Shown here: piece after piece, positions 25,101 to 40,100 of the stretch
Layout of the letters: each line of letters starts with the position of its first letter
How positions within the stretch are numbered: position 1 is the stretch's first letter
Assembly (NCBI RefSeq): GCF_047511655.1
Contig: NC_133389.1
Location: forward strand, 147,772,473-147,836,472
DNA length: 64,000 bases
DNA from: Castor canadensis
Lineage: Eukaryota > Chordata > Mammalia > Rodentia > Castoridae
Reading direction: 5' to 3'
Translations under genes and position numbers: made by a program
Notes under the pieces: generated by a model
The model's input: the letters and a program-made list of their open reading frames with translations, nothing else
Told to the model about the DNA's origin: nothing
The model's database searches: none

Positions 25101-28100
25101 GCAAATTGGTAATTTGGAATTCATAAAACCTGAATAGTGATTTCCAAAAAAGCTCTATTAGAGCAAGTAACATTTATAATTATTCATTCAAATGGAAATA
25201 AGCTTGCAATGGTGTACATAATGTATAAAAGACTGTATGTTTTATAATAAAATGAAACATCAATTCATAAAAACCCCTGAATAAAAACAAATCTTCTAAG
25301 TCTAAAACCCTACAAAAAACAAGTCAAATGCATAAAAACTAAAACAAAAATATTAACCAAAGCCCTGTAAGACACACACCACATAATGAAACCTTTTGCA
25401 AAACCATTAAAATTTCTAAAAACATGGGCTATGAAACAAAAGGATTTGTCTTTTTAAAGCTGGTAGAAGACTTTTTTTTAAGTATAGCTTCCTAGATAGG
25501 TCAGTAAGCCTATTCAAGGTCTTCTCCAATGAGCCTAAACTATTGTGTTTAAAAATGCCAATCAGACTTAAGATTAAATTAATATATTGATGTCATCTGT
25601 ATTTCAGTATCCTATTATTTCTTGCTGCGAGTTTACCTATCCACCTACATGGGCCACTGACTACCCAATTACAACAGAACAGAATTTACTGAGAGGCTTA
25701 TGAAATCAATGTCAAGTCTACTGACATGACTACATTGAAGGTTTAAGGGCCTACTTATTTTTTTAATATTCTGTAATGAGGATTTTACTTATTGGTAGGA
25801 CTCACTAAGGATTATCTTCCCTCCTATTTGATAGTAAGGAAATCAATGGCTACAACTGAGAAAAATAGACTTAAGCAGTCAATGTTGGGTTGTCTGTACC
25901 TACAGCCTATGTGACAGCCACAAGGAGTTCTGGGGGTTTTGGGAGGTGGGAGATTTGTTTGTTGTCTTTTTCTTAAAAGTTATGTTTGGTATTCATTTAT
26001 TTATGCTGGGGACTGAATTCAGAGCCTCATGCATACTAGGCAAACATACTACAAATGATCTACATCCCAGTCCAAAACAAGTTTTAAGACAAGTATTCAT
26101 GCATACTTGAATTGAAAAGAAATACTTTCAATACAACCTAATAGGGACATACATATGCAAACTGTTTTAAAAAAAAAAAAAGGCAAGCCAATAACAGAAA
26201 GGCCATCAGATGAATTAGATTACAGTCTTAGTTATGACACTAGCTATACAGACCATCTTAAGACAAACAAATATTCCTACATGTCAAGTACTTAGAAATT
26301 TTTATACCTCAAAATAAACTTGCAGTTGGATATGGCTGTAGCACTCAAGAGGCTGAGGCAGTATAATTTAGAGTTCAAGGTCAGCCTGGGCTATACAGCA
26401 TTATCCTGCCTCTAAATAAATAACTTCAGGTTACTAAGATAAAGAGAACATTCTTCGTGCTCACTGGCCAACTGTGAACTTACATACATAGAATTTCGTT
26501 GAGGTACGAAGTAAACCCCCATGATCTAATGTAAGCTTAATCCTAGGGCTGCTGATAAAACCTATGTCACACCACTATTGCAGGGGCTGTCAGTGTAGTA
26601 GGGGTCCAAAAACTCCTTAAAAGTCCTTTTCAAAAAATAATTAGGATTCATACTATTCATTTTTTTTTCAGCTCTAATTTTTGGAACACAAATGTACTTG
26701 AAAATAGCAAAAATAGAATAAACTTAGTAAATTAGGCAAGGACAAAGCAAACTTAATTTTTTCAATAAACACAAGAAAATTCACATCCTAAATATCCCCA
26801 CATTCATATTTACTGTTACTACCTTATATCCTTCTGGGAACATAGCATCCAATTCTTCATCAGACAGTGGGCGATTGCGTTCATCAATCTCTCTCTCCCA
26901 CCGCCAAGCCTGAAGCTGTTCTGGAGTCATACTCATTATGTGACCTACCAAAAACAGCAAATGTTTATAATAATGTACAGTGCACTGTCATTATATAAGC
27001 ACTTGGGATATAAGACAGTTAAAATCAACCTTAGTATTTAATTGCTTTTATATTATAAATGTAAAAACTAATGTTGCAAAGACTTATTATTATTCTTGCT
27101 AAAAGCTGGCATTAATAGCACACAGAAAACCATACACACACACAAAACATTTAAATATCTCCACGAGAAAACAAAAACAACAATTATTTCCAATGAAAGA
27201 GTTTCTACCTGGAGTAGGGGTAGCCATGTTCATGGCTGGTGTGCCAATGGGTGTTTTTCCAGGGGTCAGAACAGGAGTGCTTCCACCCATCTGACTAGCT
27301 GGTGTTTCATCCCAACGTGACTTTCTTTTACTGGCTCCAGGAGTCGGTGTTTCACCAATTGAATCTCCACCTCGATCTGTTCGGGGAGTCTCAGCCCATC
27401 CACTTCCATGCCCAGGAGTATCTTCAAAGAGGGAAAGCCAGCAAGGCCACAATATTAACCACTGTTAAAACAACATCACCTGTTCTCCAACAGCTAACAT
27501 ACGCAATGTGATCAAGTTCAAAAGCAGGATATTCCTAAATTAAAACACATCTCAAGTTTTCTTCTCCCCTCCTTTTTTTTCTTTTTCACTGATTATAAAA
27601 AGATACATAGTAACCACTGACAAACAGGAAAACATAAGTATTACTGTGCAGAGCTACCCATTGATTTATCTTGAGCCATTTTCTTCACTTCTCCATGCAG
27701 TCTAGGGTATTCTGCACAGACAATTCTACACTGCTTCCTTTATCCATCACACATTAAGCATTCCTCCATACAATCAACAATTCTTTGCAAACACTTAATA
27801 TAGCAAATATGCTATATATATATTTGGTAACAACAAAAATGATGACAAAAAATCTTTTGCAATGAGAAGTAGCAAGAGATACTTAAAATGAAACTTGAAA
27901 CTACTTAACATTTCAATCACAATGAATGGATCTAACTCTCACAACGAAAGAAAAGTGATTTAACACTCCATTTGAACATTCAGGATAGCTTTTGATTGTC
28001 TATACAAAGAGCAAGCAGTTTAGGCAAATTCAGAATGTGAAACAGCTTTCCAGGGCCAGGAGGAGGAGGAAATGGGGACTCATTGTTCAATGGGTACAGT

Positions 28101-31100
28101 TTCTGTTTGGGATAATGAAAAAGTTCTAGAAAAAAAAGGTACCAGGTGTGGTAGCACTCAGGAGGGAGAGGCAGGAGGATCATGATTTCAAAGCTAGCTT
28201 GGGCTGCACAGCAATACCCGATCTCTAAAACAGTAAACAAAAAAAAAAAAATGTGGGGGGTGGGAAGCAGTTTGAGCACAGTGGCTCATGCCTTTAATCC
28301 TAACTACCCAGGAGGCAGAGATCAGGAAGATAGTAGTTAGAGGTCAGCCCAGGCAAAAAGTTATCCAGACCCCCATCTCAATTATTAAGCTGGGCATGAT
28401 GGTACACACCCATGTTCCCAGGTACTGGTAGGAGGAATGAGGTCTGAGGCCAGCCACAGACAAAAATGCGAGAACCTACCTAAAAAATAATGAAAAGCAA
28501 AAAGGGCTGGGGGTGTGGCTCAAGTTAGGCCCGAGCTGAAATTCCCAATAATGGGGAAAAAGAAAAAAAAGGTTATCATCAACAAATTCTGCTTTCTCCT
28601 AAGATTCTTCTTAGAATAAACCTTAAACCTCTTCAAGAAAGGAAATAAATTAGGCATATAGTCTGCTCAGCTCTTCATCTGTTTCCACAGATTATTAACA
28701 CATCCAGCAAGTTCTATAAAAAAAAGATCTCAGTCTGAGTCAACATTTCACCCAGATACACATTCCAAGTCCTCTAGAAGTACCTCTCTCGGTTTTGGGG
28801 GTCTCGTCCCATCTATTTTTACGAGCACTGGAAGTTGCACCTCCGTGGCCTGGTGTCGCATGGCCTGGTGTATCGCCTCGTCCAGGAGTAGCAGCTCCCG
28901 CAGGTGTATGACTAGGTGTAGGATCCCATATTTTTGAGCCTGGGGTTGCACCAGGAGTCTCACTTCCTTTTGCACGACCTGGTGTCTCATCCCATCTTAA
29001 GGAAGGGGTATGCCCAGGAGTCTTGGGGGGGAAAAAAAAATATTTCACACACCTACAGAGAAATAACTAGAAGTTTTCTGTGAAACAAAAATTTTTAAGC
29101 AACTATTTTTGCCCTATTTTCTATAATTAATTGAAAGTTAAAAATAATTATCCTGCTTATTTCTGGCAAATGCTTATTATAATCAACAAAAATTAAAGTT
29201 TTATTTTGGAACAGTGAAAAAAGTCCTAGATTAAAAAAACATAATATTCTAGGTATGTATCTTAGATACGCCACTATCTCTGTGACTTTGGGGAAATCAC
29301 TGAGTCTTCTATCTAGTTCTGCAATGGGAAACTGTTAGCTCTAATTACATCAGTACTTCCCAAGCTGGGGGTCAGAGACATCTTTGTGGGAAAAGGAATC
29401 CATAAAGGAAAAAAAACCTGTTTTTGGGGTTTGGTGTTTTTTTTTTTTTTTTTGTGGTACTGGGGTTTGAACTCAGGGTCTTCACCTTGAGCCACTCCTC
29501 CAGACCTATTTTTGTGATGTTATTTTTCAAGATAGGGTCTCTTGAACTACTTGCCCAGGCTGGCTTCAAACCTCGATCCTCCTGATCTCTGCCTCCAGAG
29601 TAGCTGGGATTACAGGCATGAGCCATCAGCACCCAGCTACTTTATAGTTTTGTTTAATTGTGTGTCAGCGTGGTTAATCAATGTTTTGGATAATTATCTT
29701 TTAACCACACACTGCCATGTGATTTCCTTCATTTTTCCACATTTTTATTAGTGAAAATTAATTATACAACGTGGGGAGTTTCACTGTGCTATTTCTATAC
29801 CTGTCACATAATTCCAAAATACTTGACATGAATTTGTATTTATACCCACGTTTATATCAACTAAAATTACCTCCAGTAATGATGGCAAGATTAGTGAAAA
29901 AAAGATTAGAGGTAGATTTAAGTAATCTCCAAGATTTCATATTAGTTCAAACACTAGGTGATGCAAAATTTCTAGCAGTATAAACAGCATCATATCAAAG
30001 CTGTAGATGATTCAGTATAAGCAAAATAAAATTTGTACTTAAACACCATCCCATAAGTATTTAATAGGATTTCTAATATACTTATGTATTTGTTTTAAAA
30101 TAAGATGTTCTTCTCTACTTGCAGTATCACTGGTTTATTCTCTTATAATAATTACACACAGGCATTTCTGTGTTGCTATCTGATAGGTCTTTTGTGTTAG
30201 GAACCCAAGACTCAGCTGTATAGCCAAGTAGCAATCTTCAAATCATTTTGTTGTGACAAAGCAATGACTTGCTTCTTAGGTTAATGAACACGGATTAATC
30301 TTCAGACACCATGACTGGGTCATGGCAGTCTCTAGGGAATGTAGATTAGCTCAGCTCCCTCAAATCTTAGGGCTACATGTGAGTTCAGTTACAAAGCCTT
30401 AAAGACATGAAGGTTTTGCCTCTGCTCATCTCCGTTCTGTATCACCTCATTTTTCTTTTCCCTGGGTTATTGTAAGTTAAGAATCAATAATCAGTATTTT
30501 ATCTAATATTGCAATGAATATCATTTCCTCTTCTTAAATAAAAAAATAAAATCAGATGTTTTTGTACTACCTTTCCGTTTATAAATTTACTTAATACCGT
30601 AAAAAAATTAAAACTCAATAGCTTTCCTTTAAAAGACTCAAGCCCAGTGCCAGTGGCTCACCTGTAATCGTATCTGTAATCCTATAATCCTAGCTACTCA
30701 GGAGGCAGAGATCAGGAAGATTTCAGTTTGAAGTCAACCTGGGCAAATAGTTTGAGAGACTCTATCTTGAAAAAACCCATCACAAAAAAAGGGCTGGTGG
30801 AGTGTCTCAAGGTGCAGGCCCTTAGTTTAAACCTCAGTTCCACCAAAAAAAAAAAAAAAAAAGTATAGGTCAACTCCTAAGTGTTTGGCTTGAACCAAAC
30901 AGACATGTGTTATGTTAGGCAAATACATAAGTCTGAAGAATAGAAAAGGGACAGATTTATAAATTTGGGATTTGTCTTATGATTTTTGTAGAGACATAAA
31001 TGAGATCCTTTTAAGCCCAGCCATGGAAAATAGGTCGCAAGACTCATCTGCAAAGTAACCACAGCAAAATGGACTGGAAGTGTGTGGCTCAAGCAGTAGA

Positions 31101-34100
31101 GGACATGCTTTGCAAGAGGGAGGGAGGGAGGAAGGCAGGGAGGACAGAGATCTAAGGAGTGTGTGTGGATAAGAATTCAAAAGACTGAGCACTAGAGCAC
31201 CCCAAAGTTCAAAGGAAGAAGAGGATCCAGCAAGTAAGACTGAGGAGGAGTAGCAACCAGTGAGGAGACTGTAAGTGTTTTCTTCTCATAGCCCAGAAGC
31301 TATGAGAGAAAAGAGTCTCAAGGAATGTCAAATGCTAGTGATATGTTAAGAAATATGATGACTGATTAGAGAAGACTTTTGGATTTACAAACAGGGAATA
31401 TGAGTTGCCTTTACCAGATGTTTAGATGGAGTAGAACTAACAAAGGACTAGAACTAATAAGGCAGAGAAAGCAAGTATAGACAACTCATTCAAAGTATTT
31501 TGTGGGTAGTCCTTTCAGCAGCACAAATACTGAAACTGGAATGATACATCGAAGATTAGCATGGCTCCTGTGCAAGAAAGACACACAAATTCACAAAGCA
31601 TTCCATATTACAAAAAAAAAAAATTGTGGTAAAAAGAGAAATGAGATGGTAGCTACAAGAGGATATGAAAGTTAAGAGATGGTTTTCTGCAGGACCATAT
31701 TTATTTATGGGAAAATAGATTTCTGTCATTTAGACCATCCTCTTTATGGTAAGCTGTCGCAGAAACCCCCACATACTAGTACGCCCCATAGAAAAACTTT
31801 AAAACACTAATAAGAAAAAATAAAAAGCAATTACTTCTGCCTGATCCCAACTTGATAGCTTTTTAGGAGTGGCACCAGGAGTCTGATCGGCTGTTTGATC
31901 CCAGCGCCGTTTACGTTTTGAGGGAGGCTGGGATGCTGCTGCTCCATTGACGACTTTTAGTTCTCCAGCTTTAGCTTTTTCTGCTAGTTGTTGCCTAATT
32001 TCTCTCTGCAAAACATTTGAAAAAGCATAGTCCAGTTATCTTTAAAATGATTTCAAGTGTTGAGTGAGCAGCTTGTAACTAATATGCATGAAGGCCCTGG
32101 TTTGATCCCCAGCATCACAAAATAGGAAAAAACACCTTCAGTACATTCTTATATCATTAATCTAGTCATTTCTAGCTAATGTCCTATCTTGTATTTCACT
32201 CACTTTACTTTCCTTGTCACTGGTGATCCCGTTGTTCACTTTTCTGTATTTTTACAGAAAAAGTCTGTACAGACTGTAAGTGTTGCAGAATGTCTTTCTT
32301 CCAATACAAAACATAACACAGAATTTTAGCATAGAATATCCTACTTTACATATAATGAAAATCTTTTATCTTTAATCAGTGGTGAACCAAAATGCTTCTA
32401 CTGAAAAGTAGTTTTAAAACTCAAGACAAAAAGATATTAAAAAGTGAAAAATGATAAAACCATGTTTCCTTTATATAAATTTTATGCATGATTTAGTCAT
32501 AACACATGCACATTTACACTTTGATTTTAAAATGACGTTCTCCATTGAATTCATGTAACAAATCTACTATATAGTCATAATAAAGGTATGAAGGTCACTT
32601 AAACAAAATGGACGTGGGTTTGATGCCCACACACAGAGTAATCTCTGAAAGCCAAAAGGAATTATTCAGAATTCTCCATTCACAGCCAAACTGAATCTTA
32701 TAGAAGAGTTAGGGATTATTCCTTAACATAATGAATCGTCCCTTAAACAATGCTTTCTGAAGCACACCATTAACTTTGTTCCAACAAATACATTCACTCC
32801 TAAGATAGGTATGGACAAACAAGGCTAGATGGTCTTATACTAGAAAAAGACATAGAAACATGAAGCTTAATTTGAGAGGTGATAGAATTTTGGGGTAGGG
32901 TTTTTTCTCAACTTAAATTTTTATTAATGATACTAAAATATCACTTCCATTGTAAACAGCAATAAATAAAAATCTCAACTTCTTTGTTCTTTCATTAAAG
33001 AATGAGGCAGGGAAGATGCTATTATAACTTCCAGTGGAGCTGTGGTAAACACTGCCCCGCAAATGAAGCCCCAGAGATTCCAGACAATGTGAGAGACTGG
33101 CTCCAGGTCGTCTACTGCTTTGCCACCATGGGAATGACTTCCAGAAGAACCTGATCCTCAATTAAGGACTTTTTGCTGCCAGAGTTTGGCTGGCCAAGAA
33201 CTTGAGTGGCAATGACCTAATGGTACCTCAGCCAGGGGTATAGCCAACTAGATAAATGGAATTCCTATGTTATACCCTAACCTTCCAAGAACAGAGCCTA
33301 TAATCTAACCACTACAAGATTATGCCCAGATGGCAGCTGAAGCTTCTCCTTTTTCCTTGCCTGGACTCCATTCTCTGGTCAGCTTCAGATAAAGTGTTAG
33401 CTCTGCTCTAAAGTTCTGTTATAGTTTCCAAGATTCTACAGAGGGTGATCTTTGCTCACACCCTAAGGAGTAATAATGATATTTTAACAAATATTTGAAA
33501 TAAAGCCTACACACACACACACACACAAGAATGAGGCAGTTTGAAACAAGAAGCAGGTTTACACACCTCTTCTTTAGTCAAATGCTGTTCTCGCATTACA
33601 TCCATGTATGTTCTAGCATTCATTTTAGGATCAGGGGTCTTCCCTCCTGCAGAAAAGAACAGCAACAGGACAAGAGTACAATAAATAAAGGATAATTAGG
33701 TTCAACTGATTTATCTGCCCTGCTCTAATATTATGTTATTCCATATTCATTTAATTTATTTTTTGGTGGAAAACTTTAATAATTATACATCTTACTTTTT
33801 ATTGAGTTTGCTGATCAATTTAACCTGTTTGAACACAAACATATCTACAGCAGTTTAAAACAAGTATTTTAATGCATATAAAAACGAAATGACAGCACAG
33901 TTTAGAGTCTTCAGAAGTGATGGGTTCCTGGGTTGCTAATCCGGAATACGTACACTTTCGTGCCTTTGTCTCCATCAGCAGTTCTGACTTCAAGCAGCAG
34001 AATAGAAGCCTAGAAAATTATCTCTTTACCATTAGTAACACTTTGGAAAGATATTTATATTCAAAACATTACCTGTAGCAAGCTGTTAAAATCCTGACTA

Positions 34101-37100
34101 CAAATAACTGACTAGATAAGATCTTCATACAGTGTTCTAAAAACAGTTGTAGCTTAAAATTTTTGATTTTTAAAAATAAACCTAATATTATTCTGATGTC
34201 ACATTACTAAAAGGGCTTCATGCTTTTTAAATTTTTTTGACCCAGAAACATATTTTTATTTCTTAGAAAGTATAAATTACAACTGGAAACACATACTTCA
34301 AATATATTAACTTCTATCAGTTATTATGATGCACACAGAAGTAGTGTACAAAGAGATGTGTTAGTCTCTTGGTTAAGTTTCAGTACTTGCTTTTCAAATT
34401 TCAAAATATCTTAAAGAAGCCCAAACAGTATATAACAAGATTTACAAAGGCACACTATGCTTTAGAAATGTGATAATTAGCTATACAAATAGTATAGCAT
34501 AATAGTTTAGGAAAATAATAACATTCTAAGACATTTCCTATGCTGACAATCATGCCCAATTGGTAGTGTCATTCTATCTGACACTAGCTCTGATAAGACT
34601 TCCTTTGGAATACTTTTTCACCATAATCTAGAGAGGATGTGTTGAACTGCACCCTTAAGAATGCAGACAGGACTGGCATATAGCAGTACTGCTGTAGGAA
34701 AGAAATTAAGGACAGTTAGTATGGGCCTGTGAATTCTGACATACATGTTTAAATCAATTACAATTATGCAAGTAAAGAAAAGAATATCCCTATCAATTCA
34801 TGCAGGCTGAAAAGTCTAACTTGTAAACCTGCAGTAGAATCTCATTTTGACTGTGGAACTCACTCACCTGAGGAAAGCCTCCATCAGGCTCACTATGCCC
34901 CTTGTGCTGACTTGCACACTAAAATTAGCAAAACACACTCCAACTATTAAAAAATCAAAGTCTTTGTATACATACTTTTGTTTTTAAATTTAAGTATGCT
35001 TAGAGCAAAGTAGGTGCATTTACTAAGCTATATTTAGAACAATATGAAGGGAGCTCTAGAGTGAGAAAGTTTCTCAAAAGTAACAATCCTAAAACTAGAA
35101 TTTGAAATGAACTTTCAGTAACTTGAAAGTATTTTGAACAGAAACATACATTTGTTCAAAGTATAGAAAGAGTACCCAAAACAAAAGTAAAAGAAAAACC
35201 TTTAACCCTTTGCGTTTCTATGGCATTGGCTCATTATTTTCTGTCCTTCTACCTGGAAAGAAAACTTGCATTATAAAGATGAAGATTATGGCATCTGTGA
35301 CTTCAACCAAATCTACACAAATCTATATAATAAGGGGGATTTTTTTTTAAAAAAGAAAAGCAAATTCATAAGCATGCCAAAAAAAATCAAAGGGCTAAAG
35401 ACAACTTAATACAAATAAATTTCTGAATACTTATAGAAAAGTGGGAAAGAATTACCATCTGCAAAAGGATCAAGACGCTCTGGGGAAATTATCATGGTCC
35501 GCCTGTGCTTTTTGTATTCATCTTCCCGGTCTGCAATCTTTGGGGGTCGGTGCTCAGCAAATGGATCATACTGAAAAGAGTACATAGCATTTAATATCCA
35601 CCTTATTAAATAATCAAGCAGAATATCATAAATAAAACTCAGAGCATTAGAAAACACATATAAAGGTGTAATGCATGTCTACTAATGAAAAAATATTCTG
35701 TATCACTTTTTACAGATATTAACTTGAAAAACTAAGGCATATGGATGGGTATGGTGTTTCATACTTATAATCCCAGCACTGGGGAGGCTGAGACAGAAGA
35801 ATCAGGAGTTTCAGGTCAGCCTGGCTTAAAAAGCCAGACCCTGTTTCAAAAACAAATAAAAAACCATGAGCAGGGTGGGGATATAACTTAGTAGAGCATC
35901 TGCCCAGGCATATGGAAATGAGACAATATATTAAGTCTACATTTCCACAAAATGATTATCTTTTACAAAATAAAACATGATTTCTAATTTTCCCAAATCA
36001 ATCCTTTTCAAAACATTCTTAGAATTGATTCCTAAAATTCATGGGCTTCCAAAGAAACTCATTCACTTTTCTTAAACTCTGGTTTAAAAAAGATCACCTG
36101 TTCTGTTGACTGTGGTATGTCGTTGAGCAGTGCCACAGGGGCATGATATCCAGGCTTCTTCTGACCAAGCAAACTTGTAGATGATGAGTAGTCATCGTCA
36201 TCCTACAACAAATCCCCAAAAAACCAACGAAGTGTCAGAACTTAAAAATTAACATGATAAAATTTGCTTTTCAAATTTGGCAACTATAAGCGGCTTAGAT
36301 AGAACTCTCCAGTTACCTTATTTTTCTCAATTTTGTTTTTTTAACATGATTTAACACAGAGAAACAAAAAGTAACTGCTTTTTAATGTATTTGCTTCCGA
36401 GTAGTATGTTTAAGCTGACTAATGTCATATATACTATTTTCTAATGTGGAAAGTCCAACACTTAAAAAAAAAAAGTACAACACTGGATAACTATAAAGAA
36501 GATGTTAACACATCATACTCATTTAAAAATGAGATAACAGGGACTGAGGACTTTGCTCAAGAGGCAGAGCTCCTGCCTAGCAAGCACAATGCCTTCACTT
36601 CAAGCCATACTACCACCCTGCTCCCTCCAAAAAAAGGCAACTTCCCCTTTAGCTTCTGTAACAAATAGCCATCACTGTCTTTTACTATTAGGGTATGAAA
36701 ACCAAATGCTTGCTGGGAGCCTGTAATCCTAGCTACTCAGGAGGCAGAGAAGATCAGGAGGATTAAGGTTTGAAGCCAGCCCCAGCGAAACCCTATCTCA
36801 AAAATACCCAACTCACAAGAAAGAAAGAGGGGAAAGGGGAGGGAAAAATATCCAATACATACACACACACAGACAAAGAGAACATGGCTGGCGGAGTGGC
36901 TCACATGGTATAAGCCTTGATTTCAAACTCCAGTACCACCAAAAAAAAAAAAAAGCTAGTCCTGATTAGCATTTAAAAATTTCACCTTTAGAAAGGACAG
37001 AGAAGAAAAGGAAAAAGAAGAGAAGGAAGGGGGGACGGAGGGAGGGGAAAAAAGGAGGGATGGAGGAAGGCAGGCTGGCAGGCAACTGTAAAGTAAAATG

Positions 37101-40100
37101 CAACTTGAATTTCATGCAAAAAAACAAAACAAGTTTGACAATCTGTATACATAAAATAAAGTTTGGTAGTGATTTACACACACAAAAAAAATGGTTATCT
37201 ATTTACCAAATTTGGACGTTTGGTATGGTTAAAATGTAAGCTAGGCTGGGTGCCAGTGGCTCATGCCTGTAATCCTAGCTACTCAGAAGGCAGAGGTCAG
37301 ACAAAGCCACCATTACAAAAGATTCTGCAAGGGATCCTGCACACAGAAAGTGACACCCAACTTAACCATGAAAAGGCAGGCAGCACCAAACCACAGGATA
37401 AGAAAAAGCAAAACAGTAGAGAGTAACATCAAGTTAGGTACACACAATCAAACCTTCAAACAACTAAGATAACTAAATGGCAGGAATCACCACATACCTA
37501 TCAGTACTAACACTTAATGTTAATGGACTTAATTCACCCATCAAAAGACACCGTTTGACAAAATGGATTAAAAAAGAAGATCCAACAATTTGTTGCTTAC
37601 AGGAGACTCATCTCACCGACAGAAATAAGCATATGCTTAGGATGAAAGGCTGGAAGAAGATTTACCAAGCCAATGGCCCCCGAAAACAAGCAGGAGTAGC
37701 AATACTTATCTCTGACAAAGTAGACTTCAAACCTACATTGATCAAACGAGATAAAGAAGGACATTCCATACTAATAAAAGGGGAAATAGACCAAAAGGAA
37801 ATAATAATCATCAATCTGTACGCACCCAATGTCAACGCACCCAATTTCATCAAACATACCCTGAAAGACCTAAAAGCATATATAAACGCCAACACAGTGG
37901 TTGTGGGAGACTTTAACACTCCATTATCATCAATAGATAGGTCATCCAAACAAAAACTCAATAAAGAAATCCAAGATCTAAAATATGCAATAGATCGAGT
38001 GGACCTAGTAGATGTCTACAGAACATTTCATCCAACCTCTACACAATATACATTCTTCTCAGCAGCCCATGGAACCTTCTCCAAAATAGATCATATCCTA
38101 GGGCACAAAGCAAGCCTCAGCAAATATAAGAAAATAGAAATAATACCATGCATACTATCTGACCACAATGCAGTAAAAGTAGAACTCAACAACAAAAGTA
38201 AAGACAAAAAACATGCAAACAGCTGGAAACTAAATAATTCATTACTTAATGAAGAATGCATCATCGATGCAATAAAAGAGGAAATTAAAAAGTTCCTAGA
38301 AGTCAATGAAAATGAAAACACAACCTACCGGAACCTATGGGACACAGCTAAGGCAGTCTTGAGAGGAAAGTTTATAGCCATGAGTACATATATTAAAAAG
38401 ATTGAAAGATCCCAAATCAATGACCTAATGATACATCTCAAACTCCTAGAAAAACAAGAACAAGCAAATCCCAAAACAAATAGAAGGAGAGAAATAATAA
38501 AAATAAGAGCTGAAATCAACGAAATAGAAACCAAAAAAACCATACAAAGAATTAATGAAACAAAAAGTTGGTTCTTTGAAAAAATAAACAAGATCGATAG
38601 ACCCCTGGCAAACCTGACTAAAATGAGGAGAGAAAAAACCCAAATTAGTAGAATTAGGAATGCAAAAGGGGAGATAACAACAAACACCATGGAAGTCCAG
38701 GAAATCATCAGAGACTACTTTGAGAACCTATATTCAAATAAATTTGAAAATCTAAAAGAAATGGACAGATTTCTAGATACATATGATCATCCAAAACTGA
38801 ACCAAGAGGAAATTAATCACCTGAATAGACCTATAACACAAAATGAAATTGAAGCAGCAATCAAGAGTCTCCCCAAAAAGAAAAGTCCAGGACCTGATAG
38901 ATTCTCTGCTGAATTCTATCAGACCTTTAAAGAAGAACTGATATCAACCCTCCTTAAACTGTTCCATGAAATAGAAAGGGAAGGAAAACTGCCAAACACA
39001 TTTTATGAAGCCAGTATTACACTTATCCCAAAACCAGGCAAAGACACCTCCAAAAAGGAGAACTATAGGCCAATCTCCTTAATGAACATTGATGCAAAAA
39101 TCCTCAACAAAATAATGGCAAATCGAATTCAGCAACACATCAAAAAGATTATTCACCACGACCAGGTAGGCTTCATCCCAGGGATGCAGGGGTGGTTCAA
39201 CATACGAAAATCAATAAACGTAATAAACCACATTAACAGAAGCAAAGACAAAAACCACTTGATCATCTCAATAGATGCAGAAAAAGCCTTTGATAAGATC
39301 CAACATCATTTCATGATAAAAGCTCTAAGAAAACTAGGAATAGAAGGAAAGTTCCTCAACATTATAAAAGCTATATATGACAAACCTACAGCCAGCATTA
39401 TACTTAACGGAGAAAAACTAAAACCATTCCCTCTAAAATCAGGAACCAGACAAGGATGCCCACTATCTCCACTCCTATTCAACATAGTACTGGAATTCCT
39501 AGCCAGAGCAATTAGGCAAGAAGAAGGAATAAAAGGAATACAAATAGGTAAAGAAACTGTCAAAATATCCCTATTTGCAGACGACATGATCCTATACCTT
39601 AAAGACCCAAAAAACTCTACTCAGAAGCTTCTAGACATCATCAATAGCTATAGCAAGGTAGCAGGATATAAAATCAACATAGAAAAGTCATTAGCATTTC
39701 TATACACTAACAATGAGCAAACGGAAAAAGAATGTATGAAAACAATTCCATTTACAATAGCCTCAAAAAAAATCAAATACCTAGGTGTAAACCTATCAAA
39801 AGATGTGAAAGACCTCTACAAGGAAAACTATACACTTCTGAAGAAAGAGATTGAGGAAGACTATAGAAAGTGGAGAGATCTCCCATGCTCATGGATTGGT
39901 AGAATCAACATAGTAAAAATGTCGATACTCCCAAAAGTAATCTACATGTTTAATGCAATTCCCATCAAAATTCCAATGACATTCATTAAAGACATTGAAA
40001 AATCTACTGTGAAATTTATATGGAAACACAAGAGGCCACGAATAGCCAAGGCAATACTCAGTCAAAAGAACAATGCAGGAGGTATCACAATACCTGACTT

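Noticed and set aside
34565..34585. 7-bp perfect hairpin (AGTGTCA / TGACACT) in intron 4 as a small RNA
   Set aside because: It is too short for a miRNA precursor, and no snoRNA boxes could be placed around it. Chance is likely.
38325..38708. Hydrophobic minus-strand frames within the L1
   Set aside because: They are shadows of the lysine- and asparagine-rich ORF2 on the other strand.
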